DNA of 64,000 bases from Nocardioides marmorisolisilvae (GCF_003725775.1 NZ_RJSG01000002.1:1606804-1670803), one strand, 5' to 3'; shown: positions 1 through 8,614, counted from the first letter of the stretch. Notes: a model not told the origin generated them from the letters alone. Numbers and translations: made by a program.

Positions 1-1223
1 AAACCGGCGGTGATCTGGTTGACGCCGTCGATCAACTGCTGGATGCCGGGACCGGCGGCCGGCAGCTGGTCGGCGAGCTGACTCAGACCGCCGCTGATCT
101 GACCGAGGCCGTCCTTGAGCTGGTCCGCGCCCGCAAGGGCGTCCGAGGTGCCCTGGTGCAGCTGACCGGCACCGTCGTTGACCTGGCTCGCACCGCTGGA
201 CAGCTGCTTGGCGCCCGCGGCGAGCTTGCGCGCACCAGGAGCGGCATCGTCGGCGAGACCGCTGTGCAGCTGGTCGGCACCGTCGCTCAGCTTGAGCAGA
301 CCGGCGACCAGGGTGGACGCGCCGTCGCGCAGCTTGAGCAGGTTGCTGTCGATCTGGGACGCACCCGAGACCAGCTCGGCACCGGTGGTCGCACCCGTGC
401 TGTAGCCGTCCGAGGCGGTCTTGAACGTCGGGCTGGCCAGCGGGTCCACCGGCAGCAGGCCGACCTCGACGCGCGGCACGACACCGTTCTTGATGGTGGC
501 CGAGTAGCCGAACGTGGTGGTGGTCTCGCCGATCGGCGGGAACAGCGTCATGTTGTAGGTCAGCGCGGTGCCACCGGTGCCATCACCCGCGGCGCTGGCC
601 ACGGCGTCCGGCTTCACCTCGGTGAAGCTCTTCGGCAGCGTGGTGGTCAGCTGACCGACCAGCGGGACCGGGACGTTGACGGTCTTGGTGATGGTGCCGC
701 CGGCACCGTCGTCGAAGGTGAGCTCCTTCGGGGTGACGGTCTTGTTGGCCACCGTGAAGTCGACCCGGAGCTTGCCGGACTTGCCGACGACGTCGCCGGG
801 CTTCACGGTCTTGCCGTCCAGCGTGTACGTGGGCGTCACCGATACCGGCAGCGCGCCGTCGTAGTTGCTGACCGAGCGGTACTGCTTGGTGCCGTCGACG
901 GTGGTCTTGATGACCTGCTTGCTGCCGTCGAGCTTGAAGCCGCCGAAGCCGTCGATGTTGCGCAGGCCGTCGGTGGAGACCGGGTTGAGCAGGTCGACGG
1001 GGCCGTGGCCGGTCAGGGCCAGCTGCTCGTAGACGCGCTTGCTCTCCAGGTGGCCGTCGGCGCCGAGGTAGACCTGGATGGTCTCGGTGTTGACGACGTC
1101 GACCCCGGAACCCTCGGTGGTCGCGGCCGCCGCGAGCGACGGGCTGATGGCGAGGCCGGCCAGCGTGATCGCGGCCGCGGTGGCCCCGATCCGGCGGGCG
1201 CGCCGGGCGCTCAGGGCGCTCAT
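1..1223 (-). CDS. Secreted X-X-X-Leu-X-X-Gly heptad-repeat protein, C-terminus outside the window
   Basis: The first 407 residues are visible and the frame runs off the left edge. The protein starts with an Arg-rich stretch and a hydrophobic segment ending in an Ala-rich cleavage-like site (about residues 10-34), so it is probably exported. A beta-rich ectodomain follows. From about residue 285 the sequence becomes regular, with Leu or Val and Gly or Ala recurring every seven residues (for example SGASQVNDGAGQLHQG). This matches the heptad pattern of the YhgE/Pip-type repeat family (TIGR03057) and suggests a long helical rod. The ATG overlaps the stop of the upstream membrane-protein gene (ATGA), so the two are translationally coupled. 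No enzymatic motif is seen. Function is unknown; surface or envelope-spanning structure is inference. Confidence 0.75.
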   Translation of the reverse strand, partial: MSALSARRARRIGATAAAITLAGLAISPSLAAAATTEGSGVDVVNTETIQVYLGADGHLESKRVYEQLALTGHGPVDLLNPVSTDGLRNIDGFGGFKLDGSKQVIKTTVDGTKQYRSVSNYDGALPVSVTPTYTLDGKTVKPGDVVGKSGKLRVDFTVANKTVTPKELTFDDGAGGTITKTVNVPVPLVGQLTTTLPKSFTEVKPDAVASAAGDGTGGTALTYNMTLFPPIGETTTTFGYSATIKNGVVPRVEVGLLPVDPLASPTFKTASDGYSTGATTGAELVSGASQIDSNLLKLRDGASTLVAGLLKLSDGADQLHSGLADDAAPGARKLAAGAKQLSSGASQVNDGAGQLHQGTSDALAGADQLKDGLGQISGGLSQLADQLPAAGPGIQQLIDGVNQITAG

Positions 1224-1867
1224 CGGACGGTCTCCTTCATGAACTCGGACAGGGTGGTGAACTCGCGCTCGTCGGTCGCTGCGGCGCTGGTCGCGACCGG
1301 AGCCTCGACCGGCGCGTCGACGTGGTCGCCCTCGGGGGCGTCCGGGGTCGGACGGCCACGGCGCATCCCCTGCGCACCGGCGACGACCGGACCGGCCACG
1401 ACGCCGGCCAGGAAGCCGAGCGCGACGTTGAACGCCATCGTGGTGGCGGTGCTCACCGAGGTCGACAGGATCTCCGGCGGAGCCTGGTTGTAGGCGAACT
1501 CGTAGGCGCCGGCGAAGGCGCCCGCGCCCAGGATCACGGTCCACAGCGTGATGCGGTCGTTGGTCAGGAACGCGACCGCGACGCAGGCCATCACCACGAA
1601 GCCGACCGCGACCGCGCGTCCGGCGGTCGTGTCGGGCATGAACTGGGCCCTGAAGATGTAGCCGGACCAGCCGATCACGAACCCGGCGGCGAAACCGGCC
1701 AGCTGGGTCGTCGGCGTGCGGTCCGGGACCAGCGCCACGACAGCACCCATGGCCGCGCCCAGCAGGGCGACGGACTCGAGCTCGAGACCGAGAGCCGACC
1801 CAGCCATGACCGCGCCCATCGCGGCCAGGGCCAGGACGGCACCGGCGTACAAAGTTTGTCTACGCAT
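1220..1867 (-). CDS. Hypothetical multi-pass membrane protein
   Basis: A 215-residue protein with about five hydrophobic segments (roughly residues 7-27, 33-47, 56-71, 83-100, 108-124 and a weaker one near 145-165) and a hydrophilic, acidic tail of about 45 residues that should lie in the cytoplasm. The start is an ATG preceded by a strong GGGAGGAGA Shine-Dalgarno sequence. It is followed with a 4-base ATGA overlap by the secreted heptad-repeat protein, so the two may form one envelope unit. An imperfect hairpin-forming inverted repeat lies in its 5' untranslated region. I do not recognise a named family. Confidence 0.7.
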   Translation of the reverse strand: MRRQTLYAGAVLALAAMGAVMAGSALGLELESVALLGAAMGAVVALVPDRTPTTQLAGFAAGFVIGWSGYIFRAQFMPDTTAGRAVAVGFVVMACVAVAFLTNDRITLWTVILGAGAFAGAYEFAYNQAPPEILSTSVSTATTMAFNVALGFLAGVVAGPVVAGAQGMRRGRPTPDAPEGDHVDAPVEAPVATSAAATDEREFTTLSEFMKETVR

Positions 1868-1893
1868 AGCTGCGCATCTCCTCCCACAGACAA

Positions 1894-1930
1894 GTTCCGG
1901 ACCGGCCTCCCAACCGGTTCATTCCGGAAC
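1894..1930. repeat. Nested inverted repeat upstream of the 215-aa membrane protein gene
   Basis: Outer arms GTTCCGGA (1894-1901) and TCCGGAAC (1923-1930) pair perfectly. Inner arms ACCGG (1901-1905) and CCGGT (1914-1918) can pair inside them. The structure lies about 27-63 bases upstream of the start codon on the minus strand. It could be a repressor operator or an mRNA hairpin; the sequence does not decide which. The remaining stretch 1931-2074 shows nothing I can name. Confidence 0.45.
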
Positions 1931-2074
1931 ATTTGCGCACAAAGTAGCGCATCTCCACGTGTATCTCTTAAACGAGACGCGTGGGGCGGGAAATCATGAC
2001 TCCGAAAACGGAGGGTGATTGAAGACGATCAGACTGGTCTAGGCCGATATGCCCGGATCGGGCTCGCCCGAGCG

Positions 2075-2320
2075 TCAGACGCGGTCGCGGAACACCCGGG
2101 ACAGGAGCTCTTCGTGACGCTCGGCCAGGGTCGGGTGCGTGTGCGGGGCGTCCCCGCGGAAGTGCTCGTGGACGGTGCCGTCCGCGTGGGCGTGGATCTC
2201 CAGCCCGCGGGCCTCCCGGACCAGGGACCACTTGCTGTACGCCGCGAGCACGACGCAGGACGCGAGGAGGGCGACCAGCAGCAACTGGGCCATCAGCGGG
2301 GACAGGGTGGTGGCGGTCAT
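2075..2320 (-). CDS. Small His-rich single-pass membrane protein
   Basis: 81 residues. One transmembrane helix spans about residues 10-27. The soluble tail carries a dense His/Asp cluster (HAHADGTVHEHF followed by APHTHPTLAERHEE) typical of divalent-metal binding. The ATG is preceded by GAGGAGA at good spacing, which supports the start. It lies downstream of polA in the same direction with an 82-base gap. No Zur-type box is visible upstream, unlike the His-rich gene at 39740. Metal binding is inference from composition; the gene has no family name I can give. Confidence 0.6.
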   Translation of the reverse strand: MTATTLSPLMAQLLLVALLASCVVLAAYSKWSLVREARGLEIHAHADGTVHEHFRGDAPHTHPTLAERHEELLSRVFRDRV

Positions 2321-2402
2321 GCGGGTCTCCTCGGGGCAGGTCTGCCCAGAACAACGAGTCGACCGGAATGTGGTTACTTGTCGGTTTCGTTCTCGCGTGC
2401 GG

Positions 2403-5078
2403 CTAGTGGGCCGCAGCGTGCCAGCTGGCGCCCACCCCGACCGAGACGTCCAGCGGCACGGTGAGCTCGGCGGCCGCGGCCATCTGCTTGCGGACCAGGC
2501 TCTCCAGGGCGTCGTGCTCCCCCGGAGCCACCTCGAAGACGAGCTCGTCGTGCACCTGCAGGAGCATCCGGGACGCGAGCCCCTCGGCCTTGATGGCGCG
2601 GTCCACGTTGAGCATGGCGACCTTGATGATGTCCGCGGCCGAACCCTGGATCGGGGCGTTCAGCGCCATCCGCTCAGCCATCTCGCGGCGCTGGCGGTTG
2701 TCGCTGGTCAGGTCGGGCAGGTACCGGCGGCGGCCCATGATCGTCTCGGTGAACCCGGTCTTGCGAGCCTCGTCGACCACGCCGGCCAGGTAGTCCCGGA
2801 TGCCGCCGAAGGTCTCGAAGTACTCGTCCATCAGCCCCCGGGCCTCGCCGGTGTCGATCTTGAGCTGCTGGGAGAGCCCGAACGCCGACAGGCCGTAGGC
2901 CAGGCCGTAGTTCATCGCCTTGATCTTGGCCCGCATCTCGGTGTTGACCTCGGTCGGCTCGACCCCGAAGACGCGGGCCGCGGTGACCTGGTGGAAGTCG
3001 CGGCCGGAGTTGAACGCCTCGATCAGGCCGGCGTCCTCGGACAGGTCGGCCATGATCCGCATCTCGATCTGGCTGTAGTCGGCCGTCATCACCTCGGTGA
3101 ACCCGTCGCCGACCACGAAGGCCTCGCGGATCCGGCGGCCCTCCTCGGTGCGCACCGGGATGTTCTGGAGGTTCGGCTCGGTGCTGGAAAGCCGACCGGT
3201 CGCCGCGATCAGCTGGTTGAAGGTGGTGTGGATCCGGCCGTCCTCGGCGATCGTCTTGATCAGGCCCTCGACGGTCTGGCGGAGCCGGGACACGTCGCGG
3301 TGCCGCAGCAGGTGTGCGAGGAACGGGTGCTCGGTCTTCGCGAACAGGTCCTGCAGCGCGTCGGCGTCGGTGGTGTACCCGGTCTTGGTGCGCTTGGTCT
3401 TCGGCATGTCGAGCTCCTCGAAGAGCACGACCTGGAGCTGCTTGGGCGAGCCGAGGTTGATCTCCTTGCCGATCACCTCGTAGGCCTCGGTCGCGGCCTC
3501 GCGGACCTGGTCGCCGAACTCGGACTCGAGCCCTGCCAGGAAGTCGTGGTCGACCGCGATGCCGACCCGCTCCATCCCGACGAGGACCTCGACCAGCGGC
3601 AGCTCGATCTCGTCCATCAGCCGGGTGCCGCCCCGGTCGTCGAGCTCTCCGGCGAGGACCGCGCACAGGTCCACGACCGCACGCGCGTGCAGCATCGCCG
3701 CCTCGGCGACCTCGTCACCGGTCTCGAAGAGCAGCCCCTGGTCGTCCCCGCTCTCCTGCTTGAGCTCGCGCTTGAGGTGGCGCAGGGTCAGGTCGGCCAG
3801 GGCGTAGGAGCGCTGGTCGGGCGCGACGAGGTAGGCCATCATCGCGGTGTCGCTGACCAGACCGTCGACCGTCCAGCCGTGCGCGCCGAGCGCGAGCAGC
3901 GGACCGTTCGCGTCGTGCAGGATCTTCGGTTTCCCCGCGTCGGCCAGCCAGTCCGCGAGCGCCTGGTCGTCCTCAGGGGTCAGGCCGGCCGCGTCGACGT
4001 AGGCCGCGCGGCCGCTGCCCTGGGCGAACCCGAGGCCCTCGACCCGACCCGATCCCGAGCCCCAGCTGCCCCGGACGTGCAGGCCAGTCGCGTCGTTGCC
4101 CAAGCCGTCCAGGAATCCGGCCAGCTCACCGGGCGCGACGGTCTCCCCCGCCAGGTCGAAGCCACCCTCCACCTCGGGCTCGTCCTCCGGCGCCAGCACG
4201 TCCATGATCCGGGTGCGCAGCTCGCCCCGGAACTCCAGCTCGTCGAGCAGCGCGAGCGCGGACTGCCGGTCCCACTCGGTGCGGCCCAGGTCGTCGAGGC
4301 CGAGCTCCAGCGACAGATCGCGGACAAGTGCGTTCAGGCGCCGGTTGCGGATCACGTCGTCGATGTGGGCGCGCAGGTTCTCCCCCGCCTTGCCGCCGAC
4401 CTCGTCGGCCCGGTTGATGACGTTGTCGAGTCCGTCGTACGTCTCGATCCACTTGGCGGCGGTCTTCGGCCCCACCCCGGGGATGCCCGGCAGGTTGTCG
4501 GAGTCCTCGCCGACCAGAGCCGCGAGCTCCGGGTAGCGGTGCGGCGGCACCAGGTACTTCGCCTGGACCGCGTCCGGAGTCATCCGAGCGAGCTCGGAGA
4601 CGCCCCGCATCGGATACAGGACCGTGGAGTCCGGCGTGACCAGCTGCAGCGAGTCGCGGTCGCCGGTGAGGATCAGCACCTCGTAGCCGGCGGCCAGCGC
4701 CTGGGTGGTCAACGTCGCGATGATGTCGTCGGCCTCGAAGCCGTCCATCATCAGGTGCCGGATGCTGAAGGTGTCCAGGAGCTGCTGGAGCAGCGAGAGC
4801 TGGCTGCTGAACTCGTCGGGCGTCTTGTTCCGCTTCGCCTTGTACTCGGAGTACTCCTCGAGGCGGAAGGTGTGCCGGGACTTGTCGAACGCGACCGCCA
4901 CGTGGGTCGGCTGCTCGTCGCGCAGGACGTTGACCAGCATCGAGGTGAAGCCGTAGACGGCGTTGGTGTGCTGCCCGGTGACCGTGGAGAAGTTCTCGAC
5001 CGGCAGCGCGAAGAACGCGCGGTAGGCCAGCGAGTGGCCGTCGAGGAGCAGCAGGCGGGGACGCTCATTGTCTGGCAC
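2403..5078 (-). CDS. polA: DNA polymerase I
   Basis: 891 residues, normal for an actinobacterial PolA. The N-terminal 5'-3' exonuclease domain shows LLDGHSLAYRAFFALP and GDRDSLQLV. The central domain (about 305-490) has the 3'-5' exonuclease fold position but lacks the DxE metal motif, so proofreading should be inactive, as is common in this phylum. The polymerase domain has motif A (DYSQIEMR, about residue 665), motif B region (RRRYLPDL upstream of the fingers helix) and motif C (QVHDELVFE, about 843). The enzyme fills gaps in excision repair and removes Okazaki primers. The GTG start lies 6 bases after a -10 box, so the transcript is probably leaderless. Confidence 0.97.
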   Translation of the reverse strand: MPDNERPRLLLLDGHSLAYRAFFALPVENFSTVTGQHTNAVYGFTSMLVNVLRDEQPTHVAVAFDKSRHTFRLEEYSEYKAKRNKTPDEFSSQLSLLQQLLDTFSIRHLMMDGFEADDIIATLTTQALAAGYEVLILTGDRDSLQLVTPDSTVLYPMRGVSELARMTPDAVQAKYLVPPHRYPELAALVGEDSDNLPGIPGVGPKTAAKWIETYDGLDNVINRADEVGGKAGENLRAHIDDVIRNRRLNALVRDLSLELGLDDLGRTEWDRQSALALLDELEFRGELRTRIMDVLAPEDEPEVEGGFDLAGETVAPGELAGFLDGLGNDATGLHVRGSWGSGSGRVEGLGFAQGSGRAAYVDAAGLTPEDDQALADWLADAGKPKILHDANGPLLALGAHGWTVDGLVSDTAMMAYLVAPDQRSYALADLTLRHLKRELKQESGDDQGLLFETGDEVAEAAMLHARAVVDLCAVLAGELDDRGGTRLMDEIELPLVEVLVGMERVGIAVDHDFLAGLESEFGDQVREAATEAYEVIGKEINLGSPKQLQVVLFEELDMPKTKRTKTGYTTDADALQDLFAKTEHPFLAHLLRHRDVSRLRQTVEGLIKTIAEDGRIHTTFNQLIAATGRLSSTEPNLQNIPVRTEEGRRIREAFVVGDGFTEVMTADYSQIEMRIMADLSEDAGLIEAFNSGRDFHQVTAARVFGVEPTEVNTEMRAKIKAMNYGLAYGLSAFGLSQQLKIDTGEARGLMDEYFETFGGIRDYLAGVVDEARKTGFTETIMGRRRYLPDLTSDNRQRREMAERMALNAPIQGSAADIIKVAMLNVDRAIKAEGLASRMLLQVHDELVFEVAPGEHDALESLVRKQMAAAAELTVPLDVSVGVGASWHAAAH

Positions 5079-5084
5079 GACTCG

Positions 5085-5113
5085 ACCCTAGTGGGTGCCG
5101 CCGACAAGGTCAG
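5085..5113 (-). promoter_or_regulatory. Likely leaderless promoter of polA
   Basis: On the minus strand the sequence reads -35 CTGACC (5108-5113), a 17-base spacer and -10 TAGGGT (5085-5090). The polA GTG begins 6 bases later (5078), where transcription would be expected to start. No Shine-Dalgarno sequence can exist in such a transcript. Confidence 0.55.
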
Positions 5114-5139
5114 CGGGGGCGGGCGGCAGGATGGGACTC

Positions 5140-5583
5140 ATGAGCAACGAGCACGACAACGCGGCGGCGATCGCCGAGTACATCGCTGCGATGCCGCAGG
5201 GAATGGGCGCGCTGAACGAGAAGATGGGCATCGAGGTCATCGAGCTCTCGCCGGAGCGGATCGTGGCCACCATGCCCGTCGCAGGCAACACCCAGCCCTA
5301 CGGCCTGCTGCACGGCGGGGCGTCCGTGGTCCTGGCCGAGACCCTCGGATCGATGGGCTCCGGCCTGCACGCCGGTCCGCTGGGCAAGGTCCCGGTCGGG
5401 GTGGACATCAACGCCACCCACCACCGGGCCGCGACCTCGGGAATCGTCACCGGGACCGCGACCGCCATCCACCTCGGACGCACGTCCGCGGCGTTCGAGA
5501 TCGTCATAAGAGACGAGCGCGGCAAGCGCGTCTGCACCTCCCGGATCACCTGCGCGCTGATCGACCCGCCGCAGGTCGGCTGA
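5140..5583 (+). CDS. PaaI/hotdog-fold acyl-CoA thioesterase
   Basis: About 147 residues from the chosen ATG (MSNEHDNAAAIAEYI); an ATG nine bases upstream is possible. The body follows the hotdog thioesterase pattern of the PaaI/YdiI group: GMGALNEKMGIEVIELSPERIVATMPV, then NTQPYGLLHGGASVVLAET, which contains the HGG motif with the downstream acidic residue (Glu) used in catalysis. It should hydrolyse small acyl- or aroyl-CoA thioesters in the cytoplasm. It is transcribed divergently from polA and ends one base from the convergent acetyltransferase gene. The exact substrate cannot be read from the sequence. Confidence 0.85.
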   Translation: MSNEHDNAAAIAEYIAAMPQGMGALNEKMGIEVIELSPERIVATMPVAGNTQPYGLLHGGASVVLAETLGSMGSGLHAGPLGKVPVGVDINATHHRAATSGIVTGTATAIHLGRTSAAFEIVIRDERGKRVCTSRITCALIDPPQVG

Positions 5584-5584
5584 G

Positions 5585-6187
5585 TCAGCCCTCCTGGGCG
5601 CGCTCCCCGCGCAGCGCCTGCTCGATCGCCCGGCGCTGGATCGACCGGCGCTGGGCGAGCATCAGGCCGAGGTTGCGCGGCGTGTTCGGCCGCAACGACT
5701 CCGGGGTGAGCTTGCGACGCAGCATCCCGGTCCCCGCCACCCGGACGGTGGCCACGGTGCCGAGGCCGAGACGGGCCAGGAAGCGGTTGGTGTCCCGCGA
5801 GCCGCTCGAGGTGATCGCGGTGACGTGCGCGACGTCCTTGTCCTCGGCCCAGGTGACGGCTGAGTCCAGGAGCGCCCGGGCGAAGCCGTGCTTGCGGTGC
5901 TCGGGGCGGACGATCAGGTACGACGTGTGCACGGCCATGTCGGTGTGCAGCGGGCTCATCGCGGCGCGGCGCAGGTGGATGGCCGAGACGACCTCGCCCT
6001 CGTAGAGCCCGACCACGACCCGCTCGTCCGGGTCCGCGGCGACCTGCGCCAGAGCGGCGGTCGCGTCCTCCAGCGGACGGGCGTTCGGCTGCTCGGCGCC
6101 CCGGCTACCTGCCTCGGACCAGAGCTTCAGCAACGCGGCGGCGTCCTCGGGACGCGCATCCCTGATTTCGAGCAGGTGACGGGACAT
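5585..6187 (-). CDS. GNAT-family N-acetyltransferase
   Basis: 200 residues. The N-terminal half (LEIRDARPEDAAALLKLW) is a typical GNAT opening. The acetyl-CoA binding loop is the VRPEHRKHGFARALLDSAVTWA region (motif A), followed by VTAITSSGSRDTNRFLARLGL (motif B). A basic C-terminal tail of about 45 residues follows the GNAT core. The ATG start gives a complete domain. The acceptor substrate is unknown. It is convergent with the thioesterase gene with a single base between the stops, so no terminator can fit between them. Confidence 0.85.
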   Translation of the reverse strand: MSRHLLEIRDARPEDAAALLKLWSEAGSRGAEQPNARPLEDATAALAQVAADPDERVVVGLYEGEVVSAIHLRRAAMSPLHTDMAVHTSYLIVRPEHRKHGFARALLDSAVTWAEDKDVAHVTAITSSGSRDTNRFLARLGLGTVATVRVAGTGMLRRKLTPESLRPNTPRNLGLMLAQRRSIQRRAIEQALRGERAQEG

Positions 6188-6284
6188 CGACTGTTCTCAC
6201 CCCCACGGTGACCGGTTGCCGGACTGCGGGTCAGACTACGCTTCTGACTTCTATCCGCAAGAGGGTGTTGAGAAGGAGCGACGA

Positions 6285-7049
6285 GTGTTCATCGGAACCG
6301 GCACGGTGGTGAACGCCTCCACGGTTCTCGTCGGCAGCACCCTCGGTGTCCTGATCGGCCACCGGCTCCCGCTGCGGACCCGCAGCGTGGTCACCGACGC
6401 CCTCGGCCTGGTCACCCTGCTGATCGCCGCGTCTTCGGCGACGGCGGTCTCCGACGACGCGCTGAGCGAGGCCGTCGGCGACTCCGCGCCCATGCTGATC
6501 GTGCTCGGAGCCCTGCTGCTGGGGGCGATTCTCGGCTCGCTGCTGCGGATCGAGGACCGCCTCGAGGGGTTCGGGGACTCGTTGCAGCGGCGTCTCACCC
6601 GACGTCGTGACGGCGAGCCCGAGGTCGACCACGAGGCTCGCGACCGGTTCGTCACCGGGTTCATGACGGCCTCCCTGGTCTTCTGCGTCGGGCCGCTGAC
6701 GATCCTCGGATCGATCACCGAGGGCATCGGCAAAGGACCAGACCAGTTGCTGCTGAAGTCGGCCCTGGACGGCTTCGCCTCGATCGCCTTCGCCGCCGCC
6801 TTCGGGTGGGGCGTGGCCGCCAGCATCGTCACCTTGGTGGTGATCCAGGGTGGTTTGACCGCCCTCGGCGCCGCGCTCGGCGACTTCCTCCCGGACGCAC
6901 ACCTGGCCGCACTCACCGCGACCGGCGGTCTGATGCTGGTCGGGGTCGCGCTGCGGTTGCTGGAGATCAAGCAGCTGAAGGTCGGCGACCTGCTCCCGGC
7001 GCTCGTCTTCGCGCCGGTGCTGGTCGAAGTGGTGACCTGGTTCCGCTAA
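6285..7049 (+). CDS. DUF554-family membrane protein
   Basis: 254 residues from the GTG at 6285, chosen because GAAGGAG lies just upstream and the conserved opening FIGTGTVVNASTVLVGSTLGVLIG follows directly. The protein has about seven hydrophobic segments and the DUF554 signature region (FVTGFMTASLVFCVGPLTILGSITEG). The family resembles bacterial YdfK-type integral membrane proteins, and no transport substrate is firmly established. It stands alone, convergent with livF, with a short tandem repeat in the gap. Confidence 0.85.
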   Translation: MFIGTGTVVNASTVLVGSTLGVLIGHRLPLRTRSVVTDALGLVTLLIAASSATAVSDDALSEAVGDSAPMLIVLGALLLGAILGSLLRIEDRLEGFGDSLQRRLTRRRDGEPEVDHEARDRFVTGFMTASLVFCVGPLTILGSITEGIGKGPDQLLLKSALDGFASIAFAAAFGWGVAASIVTLVVIQGGLTALGAALGDFLPDAHLAALTATGGLMLVGVALRLLEIKQLKVGDLLPALVFAPVLVEVVTWFR

Positions 7050-7058
7050 CGCCCTGGG

Positions 7059-7120
7059 CTGGTTGAGCCTGCCCCGTGCTGGTTGAGCCTGTCCCGTGCT
7101 GGTTGAGCCTGTCGAAACCT
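7059..7120. repeat. Three tandem 20-bp repeats, CTGGTTGAGCCTG core
   Basis: The core GGTTGAGCCTG begins at 7061, 7081 and 7101, exactly 20 bases apart. The first two copies continue into CCCCGTGCT or TCCCGTGCT and the third into TCGAAACC. The array fills the convergent gap between the DUF554 gene and livF and touches the livF stop codon. The last copy, CTGGTTGAGCCTGTCGAAAC, resembles a dispersed intergenic element that I recall from Nocardioides and related genomes. This is not a CRISPR array. Confidence 0.75.
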
Positions 7121-7839
7121 CAGACGTCCCCGCCGAGGTAGGCAGCCTTCACGCTGTCGTCGCTGGCGAGCTGAGCCCCGGTCCCGGACTTCACGATCTC
7201 GCCGGTCTCCAGGATGTGCGCGTGGTGCGAACGCTTCAGCGCCTGGGCGGCGTTCTGCTCGACCAGCAGCACCGTGGTGCCCTGGCTGTTGATCTCGCTG
7301 ATGATGGTGAAGATCTGCTGGATCAACTTGGGCGCCAGACCCATGGACGGCTCGTCGAGGAGCACCAGCCGCGGCTTGGCCATCAGGGCGCGCCCGATCG
7401 CGAGCATCTGCTGCTCGCCGCCGGACATCGAGCCGGCCGCCTGCTTCTCCCGCTCCTTGAGCCGCGGGAACAGGTCGAAGACACGGTCCAGGTCAGCCCG
7501 GTAGGCCGGCGTCTTGCGGTCCTTGCGGACGTAGGCGCCCATGTCGAGGTTCTCGAGCACGGTCATGCCCGGGAAGCAACCGCGGCCCTCGGGCGACTGG
7601 CTCAGGCCCATCATCACCCGCTCGAACGGCGGCAGGTTGGTGATGTCCTTCCCGTCGAACTTGATCGTCCCCGCGCGGACCTTGCGCAGACCGGAGATGG
7701 TCTTCAGCGTGGTCGTCTTGCCGGCACCGTTGGCCCCGATCAGCGTCGTGATCGTGCCTTCCTCGACCCCGAAGCTGATGTCCCGGATCGCCTCGATGTG
7801 CCCGTAGTTGACGCAGAGCCCGTCGACCTCAAGAAGCAT
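7120..7839 (-). CDS. livF: Branched-chain amino acid-type ABC transporter, ATP-binding protein LivF
   Basis: 239 residues. Walker A is GANGAGKTTTLK, the signature is SGGEQQMLAIGRALM and Walker B is RLVLLDEPSMGLAPK, with the H-loop replaced by LVEQNA as is normal for LivF. It is one of two nucleotide-binding subunits energising uptake of Leu/Ile/Val or related amphipathic solutes. Its start overlaps the livG stop by 11 bases and it is last in the livK-H-M-G-F unit. Substrate specificity is by family only. Confidence 0.92.
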   Translation of the reverse strand: MLLEVDGLCVNYGHIEAIRDISFGVEEGTITTLIGANGAGKTTTLKTISGLRKVRAGTIKFDGKDITNLPPFERVMMGLSQSPEGRGCFPGMTVLENLDMGAYVRKDRKTPAYRADLDRVFDLFPRLKEREKQAAGSMSGGEQQMLAIGRALMAKPRLVLLDEPSMGLAPKLIQQIFTIISEINSQGTTVLLVEQNAAQALKRSHHAHILETGEIVKSGTGAQLASDDSVKAAYLGGDV

Positions 7840-8614
7840 CTTCTTCGTCCACTCCCAGGTAGGCCGCGATGACGGCGGGGTTGTCGCGGATCTCGGCCGG
7901 CGAGCCCTCGGCGATCTTCTTGCCGAACTCCAGCACCACGATCCGGTCGGTGACGCCCATGACCAGGCGCATGTCGTGCTCGATCAGCAGCACGGTGTAG
8001 CCCTCGTCGCGCACCTTGCGGATCAGCTCCATCAGCTTCTGCTTCTCGGCCGGGTTGAAGCCGGCCGCCGGCTCGTCCAGGCAGAGCAGCTTGGGACCGG
8101 TGGCCATCGCGCGGGCGATCTCCAGACGGCGCTGGTCGCCGTAGGAGAGGTTCGACGCGAGCTCGTCGTACCGGGCCTTGATCCCGACGACCTCGAGGAT
8201 CTCCTTCGCCCGGGCCAGCGATTCGGCCTCGGTGCGGCGGTGCCGCGGCAGCCGGAACAGGGCGTCGAAGAACCCGACCTTGCTGTTCGCATCGGTGCCG
8301 ACCATCACGTTCTCGAGCACGGTCATCGATTTGAACAACCGGATGTTCTGGAAGGTCCGGGCGATGCCGAGCTGCGTGATCTTGTGCCGCTTCAGCTTCG
8401 TCAGCGGGCGGCCGTCGAAACGCACCTGGCCCGAGGTCGCCTGGTAGACGCCGGTCATCACGTTGAAGCAGGTGGTCTTGCCGGCGCCGTTCGGCCCGAT
8501 CAGCCCGAGGATCTCCCCCTCGCGAATCTCGAAGCTCACCGAGTCCAGCGCCGTCAGTCCGCCGAAGCGGATGGTGACGTCGTCGACCTCGAGCACTGCC
8601 CGGGACTCAGGCAT
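7829..8614 (-). CDS. livG: Branched-chain amino acid-type ABC transporter, ATP-binding protein LivG
   Basis: 261 residues. It has Walker [14 protein letters not shown], the LivG-type signature [16 protein letters not shown], Walker [15 protein letters not shown] and the H-loop [13 protein letters not shown]. The insert typical of LivG, with its extra helices before the signature, is present (about residues 110-140). It pairs with LivF on the inner face of the LivHM channel. It overlaps livM by 8 bases and livF by 11 bases, so the subunits are made from one message. Confidence 0.92.
   Translation of the reverse strand: MPESRAVLEVDDVTIRFGGLTALDSVSFEIREGEILGLIGPNGAGKTTCFNVMTGVYQATSGQVRFDGRPLTKLKRHKITQLGIARTFQNIRLFKSMTVLENVMVGTDANSKVGFFDALFRLPRHRRTEAESLARAKEILEVVGIKARYDELASNLSYGDQRRLEIARAMATGPKLLCLDEPAAGFNPAEKQKLMELIRKVRDEGYTVLLIEHDMRLVMGVTDRIVVLEFGKKIAEGSPAEIRDNPAVIAAYLGVDEEDAS

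Noticed and set aside
2321-2402. Riboswitch upstream of the 81-aa gene
   Set aside because: GGGCAGACCTGCCC can form a small hairpin, but no riboswitch core is visible.
2139-6005. 1288-codon open frame on the plus strand
   Set aside because: It runs antisense to polA and across other genes. The coding side is unambiguous polA; the open frame is a high-GC artefact.
7059-7120. CRISPR array
   Set aside because: The 20-base repeats are contiguous, with no distinct spacers and no cas genes.
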